From the NCBI RefSeq assembly GCF_009017495.1, contig NZ_CP044990.1:701001-765000 (forward strand): a stretch of DNA of 64,000 bases, given 5' to 3'. This DNA comes from Deinococcus sp. AJ005 (lineage in GTDB: Bacteria > Deinococcota > Deinococci > Deinococcales > Deinococcaceae). The translations under genes were made by a program, and so were the position numbers. Shown one piece after another: positions 1-10,366 of the stretch. The notes under the pieces were generated by a model. It was not told the origin of the DNA. It worked only from the letters and a program-made list of their open reading frames with translations, and did not search any database. Position 1 is the first letter of the stretch. Each line of letters opens with the position of its first letter.

Positions 1-7
1 CGGGCGC

Positions 8-13
8 TAGACT
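8..13 (+). promoter_or_regulatory. -10 box TAGACT of recD2 (leaderless type)
   Basis: TAGACT lies 6 bases before the GTG start at 20. This TANNNT-to-start spacing places the transcription start at or next to the start codon. It also supports the GTG as the true start. No -35 can be judged because the window begins here. Confidence 0.6.
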
Positions 14-19
14 AAATCC

Positions 20-2164
20 GTGACTGCTTTTTCGCCCCCTACCGAAGCCTTCCGCGTGACGGGCGGGGTCAACCGTGTGCGTTACCGCGCCGAGTCGGGC
101 TTTACCGTCATGACCGCCCGCATCGTCAACGACGAGGGCGAGGACCCCGACGCCACCGTGATCGGCATGATGCCCCCGCTGGATGCCGGGGACACCTTCA
201 GCGCCGACGTGCTGATGGAGGAACACCGCGAATACGGTTACCAGTACCGCGTGCTGAACATGGTGTTGGAAGCCGCGCCCGCTGACCTGACAGAGGCTGG
301 GGTGGCCGCCTATCTGGAGGCCCGCGTGGGTGGCGTGGGCAAGGTGCTTGCCAAGAGAATTGCCGGGATGTTCGGCCCCGCCACCTTCGACGTGCTGGAG
401 AACGATCCGAATAGGCTGTTACAGGTGCCGGGCGTCACGGCGTCCACGCTGCACAAGATGGTCAGCAGTTGGTCCCAGCAGGGGCTGGAGCGGCGGTTGC
501 TGGCGGGTTTGCAGGGTCTGGGCCTGAGCATTTCGCAGGCACAGCGGGCCGTCAAACACTTCGGGGAGGCGGCGCTGGAACGCCTGACCGCCGATCTCTT
601 CGCGTTGACCGAGGTGGAGGGCATCGGTTTTCTGACCGCCGACAAGCTGTGGGCCGCGCAGGGCGGCTTGCAGGACGATCCGCGCCGCTTGACCGCCGCC
701 GCCGTGTATGCCCTCCAGCAAGCGGCGCAGCAGGGGGGGCACTCCTTCCTGCAGCGTCACCGGGCCGAGCGCGGCGTGGCGCATTACACCCGCGTTTCGG
801 CGGCCCAGGCAAAACTGGCGGTGGAGACGGCGGTGGAACTGGGCCGTCTGTCGGACGATGAAGCTCCGCTGTTTGCCGAGGAAATGAACTCGGAGCACCG
901 CAACGAGAGCCGCATTTACCTCCCGCCCACGTTACGCGCCGAGAAGAAGCTGGCCTCCCTGATCCGCACGCTGCTGGCGACGCCGCCGGGTGGGGATGAA
1001 TGGACCGTGCCAGCAGGCGCGGCGCAGGATTTATCGGATGAACAGGCGCAGGTGCTGGAGCTGCTGGCCGAACACCGTCTGGTGGTGTTGACGGGCGGCC
1101 CCGGCACCGGCAAAAGCACGGCGACCCGCGCCGTGGCCGATCTGGCTGAGGGGATGGGTCTGGAAGTCGGCCTGTGCGCCCCCACCGGCAAGGCGGCGCG
1201 GCGGCTGGGCGAGGTCACCGGGCGCAGTGCCAGCACCATTCACCGTCTGCTGGGCTTCGGCCCCGCTGGCTTCCGGCACAACCATCTGGAACCCGCGCCC
1301 TATGACCTGCTGATCGTGGATGAGGTCAGCATGTGCGGCGACGGCCTGATGCTCTCGCTGCTCTCGGCAGTGGGCGCGGGCGCGCGGGTGCTGCTGGTGG
1401 GCGACACCGATCAGTTGCCCCCGGTGGACGCGGGATTGCCCCTGCTCGCGCTGACGCAGACCGCGCCCACCGTGCGGCTGGAAACGGTCTACCGTCAGGC
1501 CGCTCAGAACCCGATCATCCGCGCCGCCCATGATCTGCTGCACGGCTCCGCGCCGACATGGGGCGATCCCCGTTTGAATCTGACCGAGGCTGATCCAGAC
1601 GGCGGGGCGCGGCGGGTGGCGCTGCTGGTGCGCGATCTGGGCGGGCCGACGCAGGTGCAGGTGCTGACGCCCATGCGCCGGGGACCGCTGGGCATGGAAC
1701 ACCTGAATTATCATCTCCAGGGCCTGTTCAATCCGGGTGAGGGCGGCATCAAAATCGCGGACGGCGAGGCTCGGGCCGGGGACATCGTGGTGCAGACCAA
1801 GAACGACTACACCAATGAAGTCTTCAACGGCACGCTGGGAACCGTGCTGAAGGCCGAGAACAACCGCCTGACGGTGGATTTCGACAACAACATCGTGGAA
1901 CTGGCGGGCGCAGAACTGTTCAACGTGCAGCTGGGCTACGCGCTGACCGTTCACCGCGCGCAGGGCAGCGAGTGGCACAGCGTCCTGACCGTGCTGCACG
2001 AGGCGCACATGCCCATGCTGTCGCGCAATCTGGCCTACACCGCCCTGACCCGCGCCCGCGAGCGTTTCTTTGCCGTCGGCTCGGCCTCGGCGTGGCAGAA
2101 GGCGGCAGGGCGGCAGCGCGAAACGCGGAATACGGCGCTGCTGGAGCGGGTACGGGCGCGCTGA
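20..2164 (+). CDS. recD2: RecD2-type ATP-dependent 5'-3' DNA helicase
   Basis: A 714-residue superfamily 1B helicase, the same size as the D. radiodurans RecD2 enzyme, acting in DNA repair without RecBC partners. The N-terminal third holds helix-hairpin-helix-like segments around residues 80-215 (for example VEGIGF). Walker A GGPGTGKST is at about residue 359 and Walker B LLIVDEVSM at about 430. The late helicase motif VHRAQGSEW is near 643, close to the C-terminal UvrD-like domain. The start is GTG, chosen because a TAGACT -10 box sits 6 bases upstream. The next gene on the same strand begins 92 bases later. Family assignment is firm; the exact pathway in this strain is inferred from D. radiodurans. 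Confidence 0.95.
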   Translation: MTAFSPPTEAFRVTGGVNRVRYRAESGFTVMTARIVNDEGEDPDATVIGMMPPLDAGDTFSADVLMEEHREYGYQYRVLNMVLEAAPADLTEAGVAAYLEARVGGVGKVLAKRIAGMFGPATFDVLENDPNRLLQVPGVTASTLHKMVSSWSQQGLERRLLAGLQGLGLSISQAQRAVKHFGEAALERLTADLFALTEVEGIGFLTADKLWAAQGGLQDDPRRLTAAAVYALQQAAQQGGHSFLQRHRAERGVAHYTRVSAAQAKLAVETAVELGRLSDDEAPLFAEEMNSEHRNESRIYLPPTLRAEKKLASLIRTLLATPPGGDEWTVPAGAAQDLSDEQAQVLELLAEHRLVVLTGGPGTGKSTATRAVADLAEGMGLEVGLCAPTGKAARRLGEVTGRSASTIHRLLGFGPAGFRHNHLEPAPYDLLIVDEVSMCGDGLMLSLLSAVGAGARVLLVGDTDQLPPVDAGLPLLALTQTAPTVRLETVYRQAAQNPIIRAAHDLLHGSAPTWGDPRLNLTEADPDGGARRVALLVRDLGGPTQVQVLTPMRRGPLGMEHLNYHLQGLFNPGEGGIKIADGEARAGDIVVQTKNDYTNEVFNGTLGTVLKAENNRLTVDFDNNIVELAGAELFNVQLGYALTVHRAQGSEWHSVLTVLHEAHMPMLSRNLAYTALTRARERFFAVGSASAWQKAAGRQRETRNTALLERVRAR

Positions 2165-2256
2165 TCTCCTTGCGGCCCTTGCATTAAGACTGACAGAGTT
2201 CTGACTTCCCCCAATCTGGGGTGAAGTTTTCGGCATTTTTCCTTCATACTGACTTC

Positions 2257-4401
2257 ATGTCCATTACGCCCCGTTCCCCCGCCCGAACCACCGAGGGAGC
2301 CACGTTGATCGTGTCGTTGCTGTTCGTGATGCTGCTGCTGGCGGTGATCATGTCGGTCACGGCGCAGGTCACGCTGTCGTCGCGGCGCTCCAGCGTGGAC
2401 CAGCAGGCGCTGCTGAGCGCGCGCTACGCCGCCGAATCCGGCGTGGCACGGGTGCAGGCGCGGCTGAAGGTGATGAAGGCTTTGCTGGACGACGCCACCA
2501 TCCCGGCGATCACCCGGAATTCGGTGGTCGAGAGCCAGATCGCCGCGCTGTGCGGGCTGGCGGTTCTGCCGCCTCAGCCGCTGCCTACGCCGGCCAATCC
2601 GGTTTCCACCGTCTGCACGTTTCCGGCGGACGGCCTGCGGGATGCGGGCGGAGGGCGGGTTACTCTGCTCACCAACGCAGTCAAGGCCGCCGACTTTGCC
2701 AAAGAGGGTTTCAGGGCCACTGGTGATCAGGCGCGCGCAAAGTTCTGGGGAGAGATGTTTTCCGGCACGGCAGGCATGCAGTACGCCGGTCCAGCAGGCC
2801 AGAACGGCAGCTACGGCGTTCAGTTTGGCCTGGTGCCCACCCGGCTGGACCGTCAGCAGGGCCAGTACCGACTGTACTTTGAAGTTCCCTCGGCGCAGTC
2901 GCAGGGCGTGACCGGGTCCACCACCCAGCGGCTCAGCGCCCGCGCCACCAATGGCGGCAAGGGGGAATATTACCTGCTGATCAGCCGCGAGCCGTTCGCC
3001 AAGTTCGGCCTGTTCACCAACCGCCAGTTCCAGAGTCCACAGGCGGAGGCCGACGATACGCTGATCACCTTCACTGAACGCACGCTGTTCAGCGGCCCCG
3101 TGCATACCAATGGACGCTTCACGTTCTACAAGACGCCCACTTTCTGGGGCGAGGTCACCTCGGCAGGTTGCCCGCCGGGACCGGGGCTGATCGGTGAGGT
3201 GGCGGGAAAGCTGAATTGCTTGGTCCCCGCCGAGCCGGGCGCGCGCTTTGGCATCGCGCCGTCGCAATTCCTGACCCCGTCGCAGATGGCTGGACGAGGT
3301 CCCCCCGATAACCTTTCCACAGCAGATGCCCCCAGGGTCGGCGAGACTCAGCCGCAGTTCAAGTCGTCGGTCAAATGGGACGCCGACTTTATTCCGCTGC
3401 CCACCAACTCCCAGAACCAGCGGGCCGCCGCCCTGGGCTATGACCTCGATCCGCTGAGTGGCCAGGCCATCCCACTGCCCACTGCTGGGCTGGCCCTTAG
3501 CGGCGACGTGGATCAAATGCGGCTCTGGCGCGATGAGATCGGCGGGCAGGAGCGGCAGCGCATCAGTTACACGCAAAACGGCGCAACGGTCGAACTGTCG
3601 TATGGCCAGGACGGCACCCTGTTCATTGAGAACAATGGGGCGTGGGTTCCTGCCGGACGTGATGCCGCCGGAACTGTTGGGCCTGCGGGCGGCCCCTTCG
3701 CCACGGTCAAGCCCTTCAACGGCGTGATCTCGGTGGACGGCGGCAAGATTGCCAACCTTAACGGCGGTCCCAATGTGGCCCAGAGCGGCCCGGCGGGGGC
3801 CAGCATCGCCAGTTTCGCCGGGGTCACGGTGGCGGCCACCGGGGACGTGAACATCACCAGCAGCCTCAAATACACCGTGCCGCCTTGCGGCGGTGAGAAT
3901 ACCGAGACCGCCGCCGCGCGCTGTGACCAGCAAAACGCCCAGAACATCCTTGGCATCTACTCCAGTGGCAAGAAAGAAGGGAACGTGGTGACTCCGGGCA
4001 ACATCAACCTGATCAGCCCCAAAAGCTGCCCGGACGGCATCGGCAACTGCCCCAATATCGGCGTCAACCCGCAAATTCATGCGGTCCTGATGGCCAGCCA
4101 GGGAGCGGTGCAGGTCCAGGGTTACAACCAGGGTTCAGCCGATAACTCACTGGGCAAGGTCAACCTGATCGGCGGGATCATTGAGGACTATTACGGCGCG
4201 TTCGGCCAGACCGATGGCCACGGCTATGGCCGCAATTTCGTCTACGATCAGCGGACCTACGACGGGTTCAGCCCCCCGTCCTTTCCCACGCAGAAAGACT
4301 GGACCGTGGTGCTGCGGCTCAAGGCGACTGATCAGGACCTCCAGAAGAACACTGGCCTGGGCATCCGCCTTCAGGGCGACGCCGTGAGTGCGGGCAAGTG
4401 A
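2257..4401 (+). CDS. Large PilX/DUF4900-type pilus-assembly protein, possible ComZ-like tip pilin
   Basis: A 714-residue protein with one N-terminal membrane helix (about residues 17-38) and a large exported domain. The N-terminus lacks the usual G-F-T-L-x-E prepilin cleavage site but has the alpha-helical stalk with an Ala-Ala-Glu-Ser segment typical of PilX proteins. Residues about 480-690 carry Gly/Asn-rich repeated strands such as VAATGDVNIT and KVNLIGGII, the beta-helix pattern of DUF4900 domains. It heads four overlapping pilus genes: its TGA at 4399-4401 overlaps a possible GTG of the next gene. ATG 2257 is preferred over a GTG at 2221 because a CATACT -10-like box lies 6 bases upstream. 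By position and architecture it may resemble Thermus ComZ, the DNA-binding tip pilin; this is inference. Confidence 0.8.
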   Translation: MSITPRSPARTTEGATLIVSLLFVMLLLAVIMSVTAQVTLSSRRSSVDQQALLSARYAAESGVARVQARLKVMKALLDDATIPAITRNSVVESQIAALCGLAVLPPQPLPTPANPVSTVCTFPADGLRDAGGGRVTLLTNAVKAADFAKEGFRATGDQARAKFWGEMFSGTAGMQYAGPAGQNGSYGVQFGLVPTRLDRQQGQYRLYFEVPSAQSQGVTGSTTQRLSARATNGGKGEYYLLISREPFAKFGLFTNRQFQSPQAEADDTLITFTERTLFSGPVHTNGRFTFYKTPTFWGEVTSAGCPPGPGLIGEVAGKLNCLVPAEPGARFGIAPSQFLTPSQMAGRGPPDNLSTADAPRVGETQPQFKSSVKWDADFIPLPTNSQNQRAAALGYDLDPLSGQAIPLPTAGLALSGDVDQMRLWRDEIGGQERQRISYTQNGATVELSYGQDGTLFIENNGAWVPAGRDAAGTVGPAGGPFATVKPFNGVISVDGGKIANLNGGPNVAQSGPAGASIASFAGVTVAATGDVNITSSLKYTVPPCGGENTETAAARCDQQNAQNILGIYSSGKKEGNVVTPGNINLISPKSCPDGIGNCPNIGVNPQIHAVLMASQGAVQVQGYNQGSADNSLGKVNLIGGIIEDYYGAFGQTDGHGYGRNFVYDQRTYDGFSPPSFPTQKDWTVVLRLKATDQDLQKNTGLGIRLQGDAVSAGK

Positions 4402-4409
4402 GGCCAGTG

Positions 4410-4877
4410 ATGCGGACGCGCACTGGGCACTCTCAGGCCGGATTTACCCTGCTAGAACTGCTGGTGGTCATCGCTATTCTGGGCATCATCGCGGGGGCAT
4501 TCAGCCTGTACCTGATCCGCAGCCTGCGCCAGAGCGAACTGCGCGACGCGGCCTATCAACTGGTAGGTGACCTGCGCCGAGCGCGAACTGGGGCGCAGAA
4601 ATCGGGGGTGATCAACGCTGTGGCGATCACCTCCAATACCTCCGAGTATTTTTTGATTGTGGCGGGAGGGACTGGTCAGGTCCGCACGTTGCCGCACGGT
4701 GTCAAGGTTGCTCCAGTGGACACCACAATCATCCTGAACTATCAACCGCCCTTCGGCACCCTGGACACCACGGGCGTCTCGTGGAGGCTCACCAGTCCTT
4801 CCAATCCCAACCTGAATCTGTGGGTCAAGGCCATCGGCATTACGGGGAAGGTGATGGTCAGTGCAACGCAGAACTGA
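4410..4877 (+). CDS. GspH/FimT-family prepilin-like minor pilin
   Basis: A 155-residue type IV pilin-like protein. A short basic leader ends in Gly, giving the cleavage context QAG-FTLLELL, followed by a hydrophobic helix VVIAILGIIAGAFSLYLI. The helix is followed by the SELRDAAYQLVGDLRRAR pattern typical of GspH/FimT proteins, and then a beta-rich C-terminus. It would be cut and methylated by prepilin peptidase and inserted in the inner membrane as a minor pilin. ATG 4410 is used; a GTG at 4398 overlapping the previous stop is a possible alternative start that adds four residues. The gene overlaps the next one by 17 bases. Confidence 0.85.
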   Translation: MRTRTGHSQAGFTLLELLVVIAILGIIAGAFSLYLIRSLRQSELRDAAYQLVGDLRRARTGAQKSGVINAVAITSNTSEYFLIVAGGTGQVRTLPHGVKVAPVDTTIILNYQPPFGTLDTTGVSWRLTSPSNPNLNLWVKAIGITGKVMVSATQN

Positions 4878-5301
4878 GTCTGGTGTGGCGGCGGGCCTGA
4901 CCATCATTGAGGTGCTGGTCAGCATCGCCCTGCTGAGCGTGATCGTGCTAGTGGTTCTGACCCCCCTGACTGGCTTTTTTGGCCTGACCCGCAAAAGCAA
5001 CCAGCAGGTCAGCGCCACCCAGGCGGCCCAGCGCGCGATGGAAGCCCTGCGCGGCGACTGGCTGAGTCAGAGCAATTACGATAAGAATTGCCTGACGAAT
5101 CCGGCGGTTCTGGATGGTCTGAAGATCGAGATTACAGCTCTGGATGTAGATAACCAGCCCACGGGCACCCTGGGGAGACCTGGCACCTGTGGGGCGGTCA
5201 TCAGTCAGCCACCGCTCAAGCGTGTGCGGATTACTCAGGTGGACCCTCAGAACAGCAATAAGCTGCTGGCCGAGCTGATTGTGGAAGTGGACCGCCGATG
5301 A
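4861..5301 (+). CDS. PilV/PulI-like prepilin
   Basis: A 146-residue pseudopilin with leader MQRRTESGVAAG and cleavage site before LTIIEVLVSIALL. The conserved Glu at +5 is present and a long hydrophobic helix follows. The region after the helix (residues about 45-65) is a coiled stalk ending in the AMEALRGDW pattern seen in PilV-type minor pilins. The GTG start lies inside the previous gene and the stop overlaps the ATG of the next gene, so the four genes are translationally coupled. It is probably a minor pilin of the type IV pilus used for DNA uptake or adhesion; the specific role cannot be told from sequence. Confidence 0.8.
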   Translation: MQRRTESGVAAGLTIIEVLVSIALLSVIVLVVLTPLTGFFGLTRKSNQQVSATQAAQRAMEALRGDWLSQSNYDKNCLTNPAVLDGLKIEITALDVDNQPTGTLGRPGTCGAVISQPPLKRVRITQVDPQNSNKLLAELIVEVDRR

Positions 5302-6140
5302 AGCGCCGCGCTACAACACAGGGCCTGACCCTGATCGAACTGCTGGTGGCCATCGCGCTGGGGCTGCTTGTTCTGCTGGCCGCCACCAACCTGCTGATTT
5401 CCTCGTCCCGCAGTGCCACCGACGTGCAGGGCCGCAGCGAACTGCTGGAGGAAAGCCAGATCGCCCAGAACTACATGGCCGCGCAGATTCGGGAAGCAGT
5501 CTACGTGTTTCCAGCAGGGACGACGATCACGCTGGGAGCGACGGGATATACCTTCAAGAATCCAGTCACGAGCAATGGAACCTGGGTGGTCGGCCAAGCC
5601 GATGCGCCGATTGTGGCGTTTGTTCGCCCGCCTCAACTGCTGCCCGCAGGCGCAAACACCTGCGCCAGCGATGTCAAATACTGTTACCAGTTCTTTGCGT
5701 ATTACCCGGTGCGGCGGAGCGTCTGGACTGGCTCAGGTGGGGCGACTTCCCTGAACAATCCAGGTATTGACACCAGCAACACAGACCGCTGGGTCTTGGT
5801 GGAATATCGCAGCAATTATGCCTCGGCACCCGCACTCTCCAGCCTGAATGTTTCAGGCTACAGTGCAGCCAGCGGAAGTTCGGGCCGCCTCCTCCTCGAT
5901 TACGTCCAACCCCAAGCCCTGGCTCTCGCGAATACCCCACCCCTGTTCGAGGTCATCACACCGCCTGCGGGGACGCTTCAGGCCCCTGGCAACACCTCTG
6001 TCACCATCAATCTGGCCGTGTCGCGGCAGACGCGCGGGCGGGCGGTCACGGTGCCGCCGCGCAACGCCACAACCACTGGGCCGCAGAGCGTGACGCCGCT
6101 GGTGGTCACGCCGCGCAACGTGGGCAATCTGTCGCCCTGA
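5298..6140 (+). CDS. PilW-like prepilin
   Basis: A 280-residue prepilin-like protein with leader MKRRATTQG cut before LTLIELLVAIALGLLVLLA. Its ATG overlaps the previous stop (ATGA). After the transmembrane helix it has the stalk ending in EESQIAQNYMAAQIREAVY, the usual PilW signature. Two Cys (CASDVKYC) may form a disulfide in the periplasm. The C-terminal half is rich in Thr, Pro and Ser. It is the last gene of the pilus cluster; pyrG follows after 125 bases. No pilus motor or assembly genes are in the window, so these proteins must work with machinery encoded elsewhere. Confidence 0.85.
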   Translation: MKRRATTQGLTLIELLVAIALGLLVLLAATNLLISSSRSATDVQGRSELLEESQIAQNYMAAQIREAVYVFPAGTTITLGATGYTFKNPVTSNGTWVVGQADAPIVAFVRPPQLLPAGANTCASDVKYCYQFFAYYPVRRSVWTGSGGATSLNNPGIDTSNTDRWVLVEYRSNYASAPALSSLNVSGYSAASGSSGRLLLDYVQPQALALANTPPLFEVITPPAGTLQAPGNTSVTINLAVSRQTRGRAVTVPPRNATTTGPQSVTPLVVTPRNVGNLSP

Positions 6141-6265
6141 ATACCCAGGCTGGCGCGTGATACCATGAAATCCCGGAGGCCAAGCGCCCCGGTTTTTCTT
6201 TTTTGGCCCCGCTACAGAATGTGTACAGACCGCGTTCGGGGGGCAAAGCGCTTGGAGATTTGGGC

Positions 6266-7938
6266 ATGAAATATATCTTTGTCACGGGCGGCGTGGTTAG
6301 CTCTCTAGGAAAAGGCGTGGCAAGTGCCAGCCTGGGCGCACTCTTGCGGGCGCGCGGGTACCGGGTCACAGCGGTCAAGATCGATCCGTACATCAACATC
6401 GACGCGGGCACCATGCGCCCCTACGAACACGGCGAGGTCTTCGTGACCGCTTCCGGCGCGGAAACTGATCTGGACATCGGCAACTACGAGCGCTTTTTAG
6501 ATCTGGATATTCCGCCGGGTAGCAACATCACCACCGGACAGGTTTACCAGGAGGTCATCCGCAAGGAGCGCGCCGGGGATTATCTGTCGCAGACCGTGCA
6601 GGTCATCCCGCATATCACCGACGAGATTAAGAGGCGCATTAAAGTGGCCGGGGAGAACGCGGGCGCGGAGATCGTGCTGATTGAGGTGGGCGGTACGGTG
6701 GGCGACATAGAATCGTTACCCTTCCTGGAGGCCATCCGGCAGTTCCGTTTCGACGAGGGTGACGAGAACGTGCTGTACCTGCACCTGACCCTGGTGCCGT
6801 ACCTGGGCACGTCCAATGAATTCAAGACCAAGCCCACGCAGCACAGCGTCGCCACCCTGCGCTCGGTGGGCATCAGCCCCGACATCGTGATGGTCCGCAG
6901 CAAGGAAAAACTGCCCAGCGAGATCACGCGCAAGATTGCGCTGTTTACCTCGGTGCGTGAGAACCGCGTCTTTAGCAGCTTCGACGTGTCGCACGTCTAC
7001 GAGGTGCCGCTGGCGCTGGAGGAACAGGGGCTGGGCAAGGCGGTGGAGGATTTGCTGAAGCTGGAGCGGGTGCATCCCAATCTGGGCGTGTGGTCGAATG
7101 CCGTGCGGACCATCAAGCAGCCCACACGCGCCGTGACCATTGCGCTGGCAGGCAAGTACACGGCGATGCCCGACGCCTACCTGAGTCTGCTGGAATCGCT
7201 GACGCACGCTGGAATCGCCAACGACGCCCGCGTGAACATCAAGTGGATCAACGCCGAGGAGTTAGATAATTCCAGTGAGGAAGAGGGCGGCCTGGAAGCG
7301 CAACTGGGTGACGTGGACGGCATTCTGGTTCCCGGCGGCTTCGGCATCCGGGGCATCGAGGGCAAGATTCACGCCGCGCAGTACGCGCGCACGAACGGGG
7401 TGCCGTACCTGGGTATCTGCCTGGGCATGCAGATCGCCGTGATCGAGTACGTCCGCAACGTGGCCGGACTCCAGGGGGCCAACAGCACCGAGTTCGACGG
7501 GTATGCCCCGCACAAGGTCATCGACCTGATGCCCGAACAGGTGGAGATCGCTGGGCTGGGGGGCACCATGCGGCTGGGCGACTGGCCGATGGATCTGAAA
7601 GCTGGCACGAAGATTGCCAGTCTTTACGGCATCCCGGACGGCGGCACGGTGCGCGAACGCCACCGCCACCGCTTCGAGGTTAATCCCGCCTACACGCAGC
7701 GGTTGCAGGACGCGGGCCTGACCATCAGTGGCGTGACGCCGGGGGTGGCGGGCCGGGGCGCGGGGCTGGTAGAAAGCATCGAGATTCCGGGGCATCCGTT
7801 CTTCGTGGCCTTGCAGGCCCACCCCGAATTCAAGAGCCGTCCCATGCGCCCCAGCCCACCATTCGCGGGATTCGTGGCGGCGGCGCTGGAACGGCAGGAT
7901 GCCGAACGGTCTGGCCGCCCGAGCGCAGAGTCGGAAAG

Positions 7939-7960
<22 letters not shown>
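6266..7960 (+). CDS. pyrG: CTP synthase
   Basis: A 564-residue enzyme that converts UTP, ATP and glutamine to CTP. The N-terminal synthetase domain begins [16 protein letters not shown], the invariant P-loop start of CTP synthases. The C-terminal glutamine amidotransferase domain has the nucleophile motif GICLGMQ (about residue 390) and the His-Glu pair in [11 protein letters not shown] 6266 is chosen because it gives the canonical N-terminus and has GGAG at about 6254. A longer reading frame starting at 6203 would add an unconserved leader. The 3' end overlaps the convergent coaE by 22 bases. Confidence 0.98.
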
Positions 7961-8556
<596 letters not shown>

Positions 8557-8563
8557 GGCCGTG

Positions 8564-8569
8564 ACTATA
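8564..8569 (-). promoter_or_regulatory. -10 box TATAGT of coaE (leaderless type)
   Basis: Read on the minus strand, TATAGT is followed by 7 bases and then the coaE ATG. This fixes the start codon and implies a leaderless or nearly leaderless mRNA. Confidence 0.6.
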
Positions 8570-8754
8570 TGACTGTGGCTGAGACGAGGTGATCCCACGG
8601 GGGAGGGGGGAGCAGGCGGCCCATCAGCCCCGCGTCAAATGGATGGCGGACACTGCGGCCAGATGAAGTCCCCGCGCGTTCTACACCGCCTTTCTGCTGC
8701 TTTCCCTGTTGCTCCCCTGGCTCCAGGCACTCTCACTGGCACTTCACCCCCGCG

Positions 8755-8783
8755 CGCCCGGCACTCCCGTATCATGCCGGGCG
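8755..8783. repeat. 9-bp inverted repeat between coaE and the TPR gene
   Basis: CGCCCGGCA (8755-8763) and TGCCGGGCG (8775-8783) form a perfect stem with an 11-base loop. There is no T-run on either side, so it is not a normal intrinsic terminator. It lies in the 331-base divergent region between coaE and the TPR gene, which otherwise holds only a possible -10 TATGAT at 8838-8843 for the TPR gene. Confidence 0.4.
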
Positions 8784-8887
8784 TGTCCCATGACGATCAG
8801 GACGTGGTTTCGGATGGCCAGGAGGGATCGGCACAGTATGATCTGTGGAACTTACCTCACCACCACCAACCCACGGAGGTTTTTCAA

Positions 8888-10147
8888 GTGAATCGACGCA
8901 AGAGTATTTCTGGCCCGCTGTTCCTGGCCGCTGCACTTCTGGCCGCACCGGGCCACGCGCTGGCCCAGAACCAGACGGCGCAGCCACCCACCCCGGTCCA
9001 GACACCGCCCGCGCAGACCACGCCTGTCACGCCTGCACCTGTGGTGCCCTCGCCAACGACACCCGCCCCAGTTACGCCCGCTCCTGCCCCCACCACGCCA
9101 GCGCGCACCATTCCGGCGGCCAATTACGTGGCGCAGGGCGTGTTCAATTACGAGCAGGGCAAGTATGACGAGGCGTATGTGGCCTTCCGCGCCGCTTCCG
9201 AGCTGGACCCCAAAAATGTGGACGCCCTGCTGGGGCTGGGGCGTTCTCAGGTCAAGCTGCGTCTGTTTGGCCCGGCGCTGGACACGCTCAAGAACGCACT
9301 GGAGCTGGACGCGGTCAACCTGAATGCCTACATCTATCTGTCGCAGGCGTACGTGCAGCAGTACATCGGCTCGGGTGATCCGCAGGCTTTCGTGGGCAAT
9401 CTGCCCGAGGCGCTGAAGGTACTGGACAGCGCCGAAACCATTGCCAGAGCGCAGACGGGCAAGCCGGGCGAGGTCAGCCTCAGCCGGATCTACAACGACC
9501 GGGGCTACGTGTACAAATTGCAGGGCGACGTGGGCAAGGCCATCGAGGCCTTCAAGCAGGCCAACACGCTGAACCCCGACAACAGCGTGCTGCTGTTTAA
9601 CCTGGGGGACATGTACTACGCCACCGGGGACCTCAAGGCGGCGCTGGACTACCTGCAACAGGCGGTCATCGCCGATCCGCGCGATCCCTACAACCGCGCG
9701 TACTATGCCAAACTGCTGGCCCTGAACGGCGACGCGGGCGCGGCCAAGTCCGAGGCCGCCCAGGCTGCCCGTCTGGCCCCCACCAACGCCTACGCGGTGG
9801 GGCAGTACGGCGTGGTCAGCTATCTGGCTGGAGACCGCGCCACCGCCAAGACCCAGCTCACCCAGGCCGTGACCCTGGACCCGCTGCGTAACCCCGAGTT
9901 CTACTACTATCTGGGTCGCCTGAGCCTGGATGTCGGCGATCTTAAGGGTGCGCGCGACTCGTTGACCCGCGCCGCCACGCTGGGCAGCCGCACCCCCGAA
10001 TACCTGTATTACCTGGGTCTCAGTTACGAGCGCGGCGCGGGCGCGGTGGCCCCGGACCGCCTGAAGGCCCGCGACAACTATGAGCGCGCCCTGCAACTCA
10101 GCCCGGCTTACAAGGCCGCGCAGGACGGTCTGGCCCGCGTGCGCTAG
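8888..10147 (+). CDS. Secreted TPR-repeat protein
   Basis: A 419-residue protein. A signal peptide (basic MNRRK, hydrophobic core, AHALAQ-type cut near residue 26) sends it across the membrane. A Pro/Thr/Ala-rich linker at about 27-80 follows. The rest is tandem tetratricopeptide repeats, for example [21 protein letters not shown], cut here to the repeat core, with further copies at about 180-230, 255-290 and 300-380. The GTG start is chosen because GGAGG at 8875-8879 is 8 bases upstream and it gives the signal peptide directly. TPRs serve as protein-binding scaffolds; the partner is unknown. A terminator hairpin follows the gene. Confidence 0.85.
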   Translation: MNRRKSISGPLFLAAALLAAPGHALAQNQTAQPPTPVQTPPAQTTPVTPAPVVPSPTTPAPVTPAPAPTTPARTIPAANYVAQGVFNYEQGKYDEAYVAFRAASELDPKNVDALLGLGRSQVKLRLFGPALDTLKNALELDAVNLNAYIYLSQAYVQQYIGSGDPQAFVGNLPEALKVLDSAETIARAQTGKPGEVSLSRIYNDRGYVYKLQGDVGKAIEAFKQANTLNPDNSVLLFNLGDMYYATGDLKAALDYLQQAVIADPRDPYNRAYYAKLLALNGDAGAAKSEAAQAARLAPTNAYAVGQYGVVSYLAGDRATAKTQLTQAVTLDPLRNPEFYYYLGRLSLDVGDLKGARDSLTRAATLGSRTPEYLYYLGLSYERGAGAVAPDRLKARDNYERALQLSPAYKAAQDGLARVR

Positions 10148-10162
10148 AGCGTCAGTCTTAAA

Positions 10163-10199
10163 GGGGGAGCCAGTGCCGTGTGCATGTGGCTCCCTTCTT
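10163..10199 (+). terminator. Intrinsic terminator after the TPR gene
   Basis: GGGAGCCA (10165-10172) pairs with TGGCTCCC (10187-10194) around a 14-base loop, followed by TTCTT. It sits 16 bases past the TPR stop. The rest of the 219-base gap up to the CAP gene shows only a possible -10 TATCAT near 10246. Confidence 0.6.
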
Positions 10200-10366
10200 C
10201 TGGCACGGGATGGGCCTCTGGCATGGGCTGGAGCATGTTGTTTGCTATCATTGCGTTCCACATTCCCCCTTCATCTTTTTCGCTGTCATCTCCTGGCAAG
10301 GTCAGCCGTCCTAGCCTGTGGAGAGTTCAAGATTCATTCCCCGGACCCTTCAAAAGGAGCTTTCTG

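Noticed and set aside
2035..4080. 681-codon open frame on the minus strand opposite the PilX-like gene
   Set aside because: It is the mirror of a high-G+C coding frame; its translation is low-complexity Arg/Gly/Ala/His and it runs through recD2's 3' end and the pilus gene.
6203..6265. N-terminal extension of pyrG
   Set aside because: CTP synthases begin at the KYIFVTGG motif, and the internal ATG has its own ribosome site.
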